Source: Chitinophagaceae bacterium (GTDB lineage Bacteria; Bacteroidota; Bacteroidia; Chitinophagales; Chitinophagaceae). From it: 64,000 nt of DNA. Every line of letters starts with the position of its first letter. Positions within the stretch are counted from its first letter, which is position 1. The stretch spans positions 46,326 to 110,325 of the forward strand of contig JAGXRG010000001.1 of NCBI GenBank assembly GCA_018335935.1, given 5' to 3'. Below, piece by piece: positions 1 to 7,007 of the stretch. Both the position numbers and the translations under genes were made by a program. The notes beneath the pieces were generated by a model that was not told the origin of the DNA, did not search any database, and saw only the letters and a program-made list of their open reading frames with translations.

Positions 1-55
1 AGCACTTGTTTTTACAATTGTATTTGCTTTAATTGTTATGCCAAAAAAGAAATAA
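1..55 (+). CDS. C-terminal end of a membrane protein (partial)
   Basis: One frame is open from the window edge to a TAA at 53-55. It encodes a hydrophobic stretch (ALVFTIVFALIVM) and a basic tail (PKKK), which looks like the last membrane helix of an integral membrane protein with a cytoplasmic lysine tail. The next gene starts one base after the stop, so the two are probably one operon. The family cannot be identified from 17 residues. Confidence 0.5.
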   Translation, partial: ALVFTIVFALIVMPKKK

Positions 56-56
56 C

Positions 57-572
57 ATGATTGATTATAAAAACATTAAAGAATTTTTGCCACAAGATTT
101 TCATGATGAATCAAGGGTTTGGATTTATCAAAGTAACAGAATACTCAGTATGTCTGAAGCTTTTACTATTGAGCCACTTTTAAATAGTTTTATAGAACAA
201 TGGAAAAGTCATGGCTCACCAGTTAAAGGATTTGCTAACTTAATTTTTGGCCAGTTTATTATTATCATGGCCGATGAATCTAAAACTCAAGTTGGTGGTT
301 GTAGTACAGACAGCAGTGTTCGTTTAATAAAGCAAATTGAGCAAGAATTACAAATAGAATTGTTTAACCGTCAAAATCTTGCATTTATTATTAAAGATAA
401 AATTCAAATTCTTCCAATGCAACAAATTAATTATGCATTAGAAAATGAATTTATTAATTCAGATACTTTATACTTTAATAATCTGGTAGCCACAAAAAAG
501 GAATTAATTGAAAAATGGATTATTCCTGTAAAAGAAAGCTGGTTAGCTTCTAGGTTAGTTGTAAATAGCTAG
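57..572 (+). CDS. Conserved Bacteroidota protein, often mislabelled ABC transporter ATPase
   Basis: The start at 57 (MIDYKNIKEF) is preferred over the track start at 33 because 33-56 overlaps the upstream gene. The product has 171 residues and is soluble, with no signal peptide or membrane segment. It resembles a small single-domain Bacteroidota family with conserved W-x-Y, HG and a GGCSTDSS segment (residues near 90). The family often carries the name ABC transporter ATPase, but there is no Walker A, Walker B or signature motif here, so that name is not supported. The molecular role is unknown. It is probably co-transcribed with the partial membrane protein gene one base upstream. Confidence 0.75.
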   Translation: MIDYKNIKEFLPQDFHDESRVWIYQSNRILSMSEAFTIEPLLNSFIEQWKSHGSPVKGFANLIFGQFIIIMADESKTQVGGCSTDSSVRLIKQIEQELQIELFNRQNLAFIIKDKIQILPMQQINYALENEFINSDTLYFNNLVATKKELIEKWIIPVKESWLASRLVVNS

Positions 573-576
573 AATG

Positions 577-615
577 ATAATTGTAAATTGTTAATTATAA
601 ATTGTAAATTCAATT
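577..615. repeat. AT-rich intergenic repeat, AATTGTAAATT family
   Basis: The spacer repeats the phrase AATTGTAAATT with TTAATTATAAATTG variants. Related phrases occur near 32880-32915, 40700-40735 and 47680-47782. It has no coding potential. Confidence 0.5.
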
Positions 616-626
616 CTCTTTTTTTT

Positions 627-720
627 ACTACTTACTACTTACTACTTACTACTTACTACTTACTACTTACTACTTACTACTTACTACTTACTACTTACTA
701 CTTACTAACTACTAACTACT
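627..720. repeat. Heptamer tandem array (ACTACTT)n
   Basis: Eleven exact head-to-tail copies of ACTACTT occupy 627-703, followed by two copies of ACTAACT and a partial unit. The array fills the space between two convergent genes, so it lies downstream of both stop codons and cannot shift either reading frame. Confidence 0.95.
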
Positions 721-725
721 AGCTC

Positions 726-1823
726 CTACTCCACCCAATCAGCAATAAAAACATTTGTATCTCTAGTTCCTCCATTATTTCTATTACTTGAGAATACAAT
801 TTTTTTACCATCCGGACTAAACATAGGAAAAGCATCAAAACCCTTGTCTCTACTAATTTTTTCTAAGCCATTTCCATTAATATCAGTTAAGTACATATTA
901 AAAGGAAATCCCCTTTTGTACTCATGATTGCTGCAGAAGATGATGTGTTTGCTATCGGGAGTAAAATTAGGAGCCCAATTTGCATTGCCTAAATTAGTAA
1001 TTTGCTTTGCATTAGAACCATCAGCATCTGCAACCCAAACTTCCATTTTAGTGGGAGCCACTAAGCCTTCTTGTAACAATTCTTTATACTCTTTTATTTC
1101 TGCTTCAGTTTTTGGTCTGCTTGCACGCCAAACAATTTTCTTTCCATCAGGGCTAAACCAAGCTCCACCATCATAACCTAATTCAGAAGTAATTCTAGTA
1201 ACTTTTTCTGTTTCTAGATCCATTATGTATAAATCCAAATCTCCGTCTCGAGTAGAGCAAAAAATCATTTTTTTACCATCAGGAGAAAGTGTTGCTTCTG
1301 CATCATAACCTTTATGATCGGTTAATTGTTTCACTACTTTTCCGTTTAAATCTGCCATAAATATGTCGTATGTATCATAAACTGGCCAAATGTATTTATT
1401 GCCATATTTTGCTCTATCTACATTTGGTGGACAATTATCACCACCTAAATGAGTACTGGCATAAATAATATGTTTACCATCTTTCATAAAATAAGCACAA
1501 GTTGTTCTACCTTTTCCAGTACTTACTAATTTATAATCAAACTCTTTATTTTTCGAAGTTGGAATTTTTCCCAAAAACATTTGATCACATTCGATGCCTT
1601 CTTTAGGATTTGTTCTTTGAAAAATTAAACTTTTACCATCGTAACTCCAATACGCTTCTGCGTTATCTCCACCAAAAGTTAATTGCCTAATATTTTTGAA
1701 GTGAGTTTCATTGGCATAATGAAGTGAATCTATGGATTGTGATGGTCTTTCTTGTGCACGAACTTGAACACAAGTAAATAAAATAAAAATAACTAGTAAT
1801 GATAGTTTAATAAAATTTTTCAT
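726..1823 (-). CDS. Exported TolB-like beta-propeller (PD40) protein
   Basis: The product has 365 residues and starts MKNFIKLSLLVIFILFTC, a signal peptide followed by a likely cleavage near VRAQ. The body has repeated WD40-like/PD40 blades of the form SPDGKKIVF, at least five copies (for example FSPDGKKIVW, LSPDGKKMIF, FTPDSKHIIF), each followed by a D-x-D or R-x-G turn. Such propellers act as periplasmic or surface binding modules. No catalytic domain is visible, so the partner is unknown. The start at 1823 is preferred over 1838 because the upstream start sits inside a good promoter box (1828-1835). Confidence 0.85.
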   Translation of the reverse strand: MKNFIKLSLLVIFILFTCVQVRAQERPSQSIDSLHYANETHFKNIRQLTFGGDNAEAYWSYDGKSLIFQRTNPKEGIECDQMFLGKIPTSKNKEFDYKLVSTGKGRTTCAYFMKDGKHIIYASTHLGGDNCPPNVDRAKYGNKYIWPVYDTYDIFMADLNGKVVKQLTDHKGYDAEATLSPDGKKMIFCSTRDGDLDLYIMDLETEKVTRITSELGYDGGAWFSPDGKKIVWRASRPKTEAEIKEYKELLQEGLVAPTKMEVWVADADGSNAKQITNLGNANWAPNFTPDSKHIIFCSNHEYKRGFPFNMYLTDINGNGLEKISRDKGFDAFPMFSPDGKKIVFSSNRNNGGTRDTNVFIADWVE

Positions 1824-1827
1824 CTTG

Positions 1828-1835
1828 CAAAAATA
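1828..1835 (-). promoter_or_regulatory. Bacteroidota -7 box TATTTTTG
   Basis: On the minus strand this reads TATTTTTG, matching TAnnTTTG. It ends only five bases before the ATG at 1823, so the predicted transcript would have almost no 5' leader. Confidence 0.45.
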
Positions 1836-1915
1836 CAATTTGCACTTAGCCTTTTATCATAGAATTGTAATATTCTGAACTGATTTTCATCATTACTCTA
1901 AAATAAAAAGCAAAA

Positions 1916-1934
1916 GGCTTCAAAAATTGAAGCC
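1916..1934 (-). terminator. Rho-independent terminator-like hairpin
   Basis: GGCTTCA and TGAAGCC form a perfect 7-bp stem with a 5-base loop. On the minus strand it is followed by a T-rich tract. It lies upstream of the minus gene 726-1823, so it would end a minus transcript that starts between here and about 2250, where no gene is annotated. Confidence 0.55.
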
Positions 1935-1985
1935 AATTGCATGTTGAGAAAGGTAGAAGTTTAAGCTAATGTAGTGTTCAGCAAA

Positions 1986-2013
1986 CCTGCCTGCTAGGAT
2001 TTAAACAGGCAGG
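1986..2013. repeat. CCTGCCTG / CAGGCAGG inverted repeat
   Basis: A GC-rich 8-bp perfect inverted repeat with a 12-base loop sits in an otherwise AT-rich spacer (1824-2251). The rest of the spacer has no open frame that I trust. It also holds the hairpin at 1916 and the TACG array at 2152. Confidence 0.6.
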
Positions 2014-2151
2014 ATTTCTTGTAAAGAAACACAACTGAGGTTTTTCAATTATTATTAATTTTCAAAAGATCTGAGTAATACCAAACGCGATTTTAAACTC
2101 ATTTGATAGCACAAATCTGAAACATAATTTTCTTTCAAACAAGAGTAGAAT

Positions 2152-2203
2152 TACGCAATTTTTATACGTAATTCTACGCAATATTTTACGTAGTTTTACG
2201 CAA
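2152..2203 (+). promoter_or_regulatory. Five phased TACG(C/T)A boxes upstream of the two-component operon
   Basis: TACGCAA (2152), TACGTAA (2165), TACGCAA (2175), TACGTAG (2187) and TACGCAA (2197) repeat at 13, 10, 12 and 10 bp, close to one helical turn. The array ends about 50 bases before the first gene of an operon that encodes a LuxR-type regulator. Binding by that regulator is inference. Confidence 0.5.
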
Positions 2204-2251
2204 GTTTAGTATTCAATTTTTGACTTATTTTACTCATTAATAATATATTTT

Positions 2252-2557
2252 ATGCCATTAAGTACAAATCCACACGTTATCAGTCTACAAGAAGCTGACG
2301 ATCTGATCAATAAATTTGCTGCAAACAAAGAAGCAATTCTTAATGGCGAATTTCAAGGTCAATCTATTTTTTATGATAGTGGTTCTTTTGATAAAGAATC
2401 TATTGATCTTTTATTAGCAAGCTATCCAAGAAACACAGGTCTCAGAATTTATTTAGGTATGGATGATGAGAACAAAATTAAATATGTGCTCAAACTAAAA
2501 GATGAAAATGGTAATGATGTTAATGATGTTATTTTAGAAAGAAGTTTAATACCATAA
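2252..2557 (+). CDS. Small conserved hypothetical protein heading a two-component operon
   Basis: This is a 101-residue soluble protein of mixed charge without signal peptide or membrane helix (MPLSTNPHVISLQEADDLIN). I do not recognise a family. The next gene starts 10 bases downstream, and the following genes overlap one another, so it is the first gene of a four-gene operon with a membrane protein, a histidine kinase and a response regulator. It may be a target or accessory protein of that system, but nothing in the sequence shows its activity. Confidence 0.7.
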   Translation: MPLSTNPHVISLQEADDLINKFAANKEAILNGEFQGQSIFYDSGSFDKESIDLLLASYPRNTGLRIYLGMDDENKIKYVLKLKDENGNDVNDVILERSLIP

Positions 2558-2567
2558 ATTAATAAGA

Positions 2568-3197
2568 ATGTTTTGGTATTTTTCAGCTTTAAGTTGTGTT
2601 TTACCTGCTCTATTAGGTTTTATTTATAAGAGCAGATTTAGTAAATCTTACTACCCACTTGTGTATGTTCTTATACTAGCTTTTTTTACTGAACTATTAG
2701 CAATCTTAAGCGAACTCATTGAAATACCTATTCTCAAAAGCAGTGCTTATAATGTTTATATTATTGTAAGCTATGCCTTATTTCTTTATTTTTTTGTACT
2801 CTTAAAAGTTTATCAAAAAAATATTGCTGCCACTTTTTTTTTGATAGTTGTCCTTTCAAATATTATTGAACTTATGATAATTCCACGAGGAAATATTATG
2901 ATGTTTACATCAATATTTGAGTCCATAGTAATTACAATGGGTTGTCTTAAAATTATATCACAAGAAATTTTTACAAAAGGATTGTTATATCATAGCTTTC
3001 TTTCTATAGTAGCTTTTAGTACAATAGTGCTGAGCTTATTCGATATTTTTAATTCCATAATTGGATACATTGTTACACTTCCCTATACACTTAAGTATAA
3101 TATTTCTATAATTTACAAAACTGTAAATGCACTTTATTACCTAGTTTTAACTTTCGCTTTTTATAGATTAATATGGAAGAACAAGTTATCACAATAG
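2568..3197 (+). CDS. Seven-TM membrane protein, putative sensor partner
   Basis: The 209 residues are almost all hydrophobic and form about seven membrane helices with short loops, without a catalytic motif. The gene overlaps the histidine kinase gene by 25 bases, which indicates translational coupling. Because the kinase has only one N-terminal membrane segment and no extracytoplasmic sensor domain, this protein may be the detached signal-input module. That role is inference. No named family is recognised. Confidence 0.7.
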   Translation: MFWYFSALSCVLPALLGFIYKSRFSKSYYPLVYVLILAFFTELLAILSELIEIPILKSSAYNVYIIVSYALFLYFFVLLKVYQKNIAATFFLIVVLSNIIELMIIPRGNIMMFTSIFESIVITMGCLKIISQEIFTKGLLYHSFLSIVAFSTIVLSLFDIFNSIIGYIVTLPYTLKYNISIIYKTVNALYYLVLTFAFYRLIWKNKLSQ

Positions 3198-3931
3198 CAC
3201 TTTTATCATCACTTTTATTAGTAATTGTTATTGCTTCATTTTATTATTTTGTGAACAAGCAACATAAAAAAATAATTGAATGGCAAGAAGCAAGGGTTAA
3301 TGCCGAGATAGTAACGCTTGAAAGTGAAAGAAAAAAAATAGCTACAGATTTACATGATGATATTGGTCCGCTTTTAAGCAGTATTAAAATGCAGCTATCT
3401 GTTATAGATACAAATGATGAAACAGATTTTAATATAATTACAAAATCAAAATCCCAAATTGATGAAGTAATTACCAAATTTAGAATTATAGCAACTAATT
3501 TATTGCCCAATTCACTATTAAGAGACGGATTAAATACCGCCATTAAAAATTTTATTGAAAGAGTGAATCATACCTCACTAAAAATAAAATTTGAGAGCAA
3601 TGCAAATAGTTTAAATGAACATTTTCAGGTAAACATTTATAGAATAATTCAAGAGATTATTCATAATACCATTAAACATGCAAAAGCAAATTTTTTAACT
3701 ATAACCATTCTTCAAAAAAAAGATTCCATAATCATAAACACTACTGATGATGGAATAGGATTTATATTTCAAAATATTGCTGACATTAAAACTATTGGTA
3801 TGCTTAGTTTACAAAGCAGGGTATCTTTATTAAATGGGAAATTGAATATAGAAAGTGAGTTGGGTAAAGGAACAAAATTCATAATTCATTTACCACTAAC
3901 AGATTTAATCAATACTAATGGAAAAAATTAA
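3173..3931 (+). CDS. Sensor histidine kinase, HisKA_3 type
   Basis: The product has 252 residues: one N-terminal membrane helix (residues 4-26), a short coiled linker, a HisKA_3 dimerisation domain with the phospho-acceptor motif LHDDIGPLLSSI near residue 61, and a C-terminal HATPase with N box (IIQEIIHNTIKHA), G1 box (DDGIGF) and a GKGTKF G2-like turn. Kinases of this NarX/DesK-like class phosphorylate LuxR-type regulators, and one is encoded next with a 14-base overlap. The input domain is missing, which fits the use of the upstream 7-TM protein as sensor. Confidence 0.92.
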   Translation: MEEQVITIALLSSLLLVIVIASFYYFVNKQHKKIIEWQEARVNAEIVTLESERKKIATDLHDDIGPLLSSIKMQLSVIDTNDETDFNIITKSKSQIDEVITKFRIIATNLLPNSLLRDGLNTAIKNFIERVNHTSLKIKFESNANSLNEHFQVNIYRIIQEIIHNTIKHAKANFLTITILQKKDSIIINTTDDGIGFIFQNIADIKTIGMLSLQSRVSLLNGKLNIESELGKGTKFIIHLPLTDLINTNGKN

Positions 3932-4583
3932 TATTGTTATTGCTGATGATCATGAAATATATCGTGATGGGCTTAAACTTATGTTTCAAAAACAAAAAGA
4001 AATTAAAGTAATTGGAGAAGTTGATAATGGACAAGATTTAGTTGCCATAGCACAAAAACTTCAACCAGATGTTATATTAACAGATATTAAAATGCCTATT
4101 TTAAATGGAATTGAATCAACACTAAAAATTGTATCATCAAATCATAATATTGGCATTATAGCTTTAAGTATGTATGATGATAATGATCTTATAGTAGAAA
4201 TGCTCGAAGCTGGGGCAAAAGGTTATTTGCAAAAAAATGCTAATAAAGAGCAAATTATAGATGCAATAAAGACTGTAGCTTTAGGGCAAGTATATTACTG
4301 CAATAGCACCAGTGAAAGTTTAACCAAATTAATATACAAAAGCAAAATATTTAATCCTTACTTAAATAAAAAAGTTATAGAGTTTACTGATCGAGAGTTA
4401 GAAGTTATAACATTAATATGCAAAGAATATTCAACCAAACAAATTGCTGAAAAATTTTTTTTAAGTTTAAGAACTATAGAAGGTATTAAATTAAAAATTC
4501 AAGAAAAAATAAATGCTTCAAATACTACTGGTATTGTAATATATGCTGTAAAAAATGGCTTGGTTGATTTAGAAAGCATTTAA
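3918..4583 (+). CDS. LuxR/NarL-type response regulator
   Basis: The 221-residue protein has an N-terminal receiver domain (acidic pair in IADDHE, phospho-acceptor Asp in ILTDIKMP near residue 56, Lys in YLQKNA) and a C-terminal LuxR helix-turn-helix (FTDRELEVITLICKEYSTKQ, residues 153-215). It is the cognate partner of the overlapping kinase. The TACG array upstream of the operon is a plausible autoregulatory target. A terminator hairpin follows at 4617. Confidence 0.93.
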   Translation: MEKINIVIADDHEIYRDGLKLMFQKQKEIKVIGEVDNGQDLVAIAQKLQPDVILTDIKMPILNGIESTLKIVSSNHNIGIIALSMYDDNDLIVEMLEAGAKGYLQKNANKEQIIDAIKTVALGQVYYCNSTSESLTKLIYKSKIFNPYLNKKVIEFTDRELEVITLICKEYSTKQIAEKFFLSLRTIEGIKLKIQEKINASNTTGIVIYAVKNGLVDLESI

Positions 4584-4616
4584 ATGCAAATTGTATTCAG
4601 GGTTTATAAAATAGAA

Positions 4617-4642
4617 AAAGGTTTCAATTGCTTGAAACCTTT
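4617..4642. terminator. Bidirectional terminator hairpin
   Basis: AAAGGTTTCAA and TTGAAACCTTT form a perfect 11-bp stem with a TTGC loop. On the minus strand it is followed by TTTTTC, so it can end the tRNA transcript. On the plus strand it can end the two-component operon. Confidence 0.8.
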
Positions 4643-4654
4643 ACTATCATTGAG

Positions 4655-4729
4655 TGGGAGTTGACGGGGTCGAACCGCCGACCCTCTGCTTGTAAGGCAG
4701 ATGCTCTAAACCAACTGAGCTAAACTCCC
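4655..4729 (-). tRNA. tRNA-Val (UAC)
   Basis: The minus strand folds into a 75-base tRNA: acceptor stem GGGAGTT/AACTCCC with discriminator A, D arm with TAGCTCAGTTGG, anticodon arm TCTGC-CTTACAA-GCAGA giving anticodon TAC, and T arm with GGTTCGACC. The CCA end is not encoded. Confidence 0.96.
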
Positions 4730-4824
4730 TTTTCCCGTTTTGGGAGTGCAAAAATAGGGGCTCATTTATATTTTCCAAAAAAACTAACAATTATATTTTA
4801 GAAACTTTATTGAGTTTCACACTG

Positions 4825-6069
4825 CTAACTTCTAATTGCCTCTACAGGATTCATTTTTGCTGCAATAGATGCAGGAACAATTCCTGCAACTAATCCAATA
4901 ATTACACAAATACTAACTGCTAAAAACAAAATACTTGGAGCTATAATTAAAGGAAATGGCATAAATGAGCTCATGGCTAAAATTAATAAGTAAACCATAC
5001 TTACTCCTAATATTCCTCCTATGATACACAAAAAAGCACTTTCTAATAAAAACTCAGTTAATATAGTTCTACGCTTAGCTCCTATTGCTTTTTTTAGTCC
5101 TATTTGACTTGTTCTTTCTCTTACAGTTACAAACATAATATTTGCAACTCCAAAGCCTCCTACCAGTAAACTCAATCCTGCAATAAACCATCCTCCTAAA
5201 TTTACAGAGCCAAAAACTTTTGTTACTTCTTCTCCAAGTTGATTAATATCATTCAGTGCAAAATCATCTTCTTCCTTAGGACTTAATCTATGTAATTGTC
5301 TCATTACACCTCTTAATTCATCAGACAAAGCAACAGAAGCAACATTTTCTTTTCCTTGAACCATGATTACAGGATTACAAAACCTTACATTATATACTGA
5401 AGCAAAATATCTGTAAGCAAATAAAAAAGCATGATCATAATCAAATCCATCTAAAATACTTTTACCTTGTTTTTCTATAACCCCAATAATATAAGTGGCT
5501 TTTCCATTAATATTAATGGTTTTGCCCACAGCTCTTTGTGCACTACCTAAAAGCATTGTAGCATACTCGTGCCCAATAACTGCAACTGAGGTTCCTCGCT
5601 CAAAATCCATTTCTGAAAAATATCTGCCTTGGTCTATTACTATATTTTGTATTTTATTAAAATCTTCTGTAATACAATAAATAGATGCACTATTTAAAAC
5701 TTTATCTTCGAATATTGCATTTGAACTTGTTTGTGCATATAAGCAAACATTACTGGCTAAAGAACTCTTTTGTTTTATAAATGACATTTCAGCATACTTA
5801 GGCTCTGGACGTTTAATATATTTCCACCAAGGATATTCTGGCCCACCACTATATTGCCATTTATCAATATAAATTGTATTGCTGCCAAACGATTTTAAAT
5901 CAGACTTTATCTTACCCTCCAAACTATTAATTGTGGCTAATATGCTAATAATACAAAATATACCAAATGCTATTCCTAATAAAGAAAGTGCACTTCTTAA
6001 TTTATTATTTCGCAACTCTTGAAGAGCCATCTTAAAACTATTCCATAATATTCTATATAACTTTAGCAT
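4825..6069 (-). CDS. MacB-type ABC transporter permease
   Basis: The 414-residue protein has the MacB/FtsX layout: an N-terminal helix (LRSALSLLGIAFGIFCIIS), a large periplasmic domain (residues 45-285, MacB_PCD-like) and three C-terminal helices with the conserved segment RTSQIGLKKAIGAKRRTILTE cut by the FtsX domain. Such proteins act as mechanotransmission permeases, or in lipoprotein or peptide efflux, with a separate ATPase. No ATPase or adaptor gene is adjacent, so its partner must be encoded elsewhere. The substrate cannot be inferred. Confidence 0.88.
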   Translation of the reverse strand: MLKLYRILWNSFKMALQELRNNKLRSALSLLGIAFGIFCIISILATINSLEGKIKSDLKSFGSNTIYIDKWQYSGGPEYPWWKYIKRPEPKYAEMSFIKQKSSLASNVCLYAQTSSNAIFEDKVLNSASIYCITEDFNKIQNIVIDQGRYFSEMDFERGTSVAVIGHEYATMLLGSAQRAVGKTININGKATYIIGVIEKQGKSILDGFDYDHAFLFAYRYFASVYNVRFCNPVIMVQGKENVASVALSDELRGVMRQLHRLSPKEEDDFALNDINQLGEEVTKVFGSVNLGGWFIAGLSLLVGGFGVANIMFVTVRERTSQIGLKKAIGAKRRTILTEFLLESAFLCIIGGILGVSMVYLLILAMSSFMPFPLIIAPSILFLAVSICVIIGLVAGIVPASIAAKMNPVEAIRS

Positions 6070-6112
6070 GTTTCAAAAGTAAGCTTGAAGTATAACTTAA
6101 AAAACTTTACCT

Positions 6113-6160
6113 GTAAAATTGTGATGAACAGTAAAATAGTTCCATAAAAAGTAAAATAGT
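6113..6160 (+). promoter_or_regulatory. Three GTAAAAT(A/T)GT direct repeats upstream of sdhC
   Basis: GTAAAATTGT at 6113, GTAAAATAGT at 6131 and GTAAAATAGT at 6151 lie 18 and 20 bp apart on the same face of the helix, just upstream of the sdhC promoter box. They look like activator or repressor sites. Confidence 0.4.
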
Positions 6161-6196
6161 AACTTTTAAAAATTATTTTATCTAAACTTACAACGT

Positions 6197-6204
6197 TATT
6201 TTTG
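6197..6204 (+). promoter_or_regulatory. Promoter -7 box of the sdh operon
   Basis: TATTTTTG matches TAnnTTTG and lies 27 bases before the ATG at 6232. The longer ORF start at 6202 would begin inside this box, which argues for 6232. Confidence 0.6.
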
Positions 6205-6231
6205 CAATATTCAAAACCACAACTTTGTTAT

Positions 6232-6915
6232 ATGACTTGGAAACAGATGTTTACTTCTTCAGTTGGTAAGAAATTAGTAATGGGCTTTACTGGTATTTTC
6301 TTGATTTTATTTTTAATTGTACACGTTGGTTTAAACGCCTGCATTTGGGCTAATGATGGAGGTGAAATGTTTAATAAAGCTGCTCATTTTATGGGCTCTA
6401 ATTTAATTCCTAGAATTCTTGAAATAGGCTTATTTGTTGGCTTTATTTTACACATTGTTCAAGGGTATATGCTAACTCTTCAGAATAATAAAGCAAGATC
6501 TGTAGGTTATGCAGTAAACTACAAAGATGGAAGCAAATGGTATAGCAGAAGCATGGCTTTATTAGGAAGTATAATTCTCATTTTTCTTATTATACATCTT
6601 TCACATTTCTGGATTCCTAACAGAATGCAACAAGGATTAACTTTAGGAAACGAAAAAGATTTGTATGCTTTAATGAAAGAAACATTTTCTGGTAACGACT
6701 CTAGAACATTAATTACAATTGTAGTTTATATTTTAGGTTGTGCAGCTTTGGGATATCACTTAGCACATGGATTTCAAAGTGCTTTTAAAACTTTAGGTAT
6801 TCATAATAAAAAATATTTTCAAATGTTAGCTGCAATTGGCTTTATTTTTTCAATTGTTGTTTGTTTAGCATTTGCTTTAATGCCACTTAGTTTTCATTTT
6901 GGTTGGATTAATTAA
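6232..6915 (+). CDS. sdhC: Succinate dehydrogenase / fumarate reductase cytochrome b subunit
   Basis: The 227-residue membrane protein belongs to the single-subunit diheme b558 type (SdhC of Bacteroidota and epsilonproteobacteria). It has five membrane helices and the conserved heme-ligand histidines in LFLIVHVG, FILHIVQGY, IIHLSHFW and LAHGFQSA. It anchors SdhAB to the inner membrane and passes electrons between quinone and SdhB. The start MTWKQMFTSSVGKK is typical for the family. sdhA follows after a repeat-filled spacer. Confidence 0.93.
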   Translation: MTWKQMFTSSVGKKLVMGFTGIFLILFLIVHVGLNACIWANDGGEMFNKAAHFMGSNLIPRILEIGLFVGFILHIVQGYMLTLQNNKARSVGYAVNYKDGSKWYSRSMALLGSIILIFLIIHLSHFWIPNRMQQGLTLGNEKDLYALMKETFSGNDSRTLITIVVYILGCAALGYHLAHGFQSAFKTLGIHNKKYFQMLAAIGFIFSIVVCLAFALMPLSFHFGWIN

Positions 6916-6925
6916 ACAATTAGTG

Positions 6926-6999
6926 AATTTGACAATTCGACAATTGCTGTCAATTCACTTATTTATTAAACAATTGTCGAATTGCCGAATTGTCAAATT
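6926..6999. repeat. Inverted repeat of the AATTTGACAATTCG family in the sdhC-sdhA spacer
   Basis: The left arm AATTTGACAATTCGACAATT (6926-6946) pairs with the right arm CAATTGTCGAATTGCCGAAT (6971-6999), which has an extra internal CGGCAATT unit. The spacer is a large imperfect hairpin in the same family as the termini of the element at 8988-9453. The right arm ends nine bases before the sdhA ATG. Confidence 0.85.
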
Positions 7000-7007
7000 A
7001 CTTAATT

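Noticed and set aside
57-572. ABC transporter ATPase function
   Set aside because: No Walker A, Walker B or ABC signature motif is present.
627-720. CRISPR-like array
   Set aside because: The units are contiguous heptamers with no spacers and there are no cas genes.
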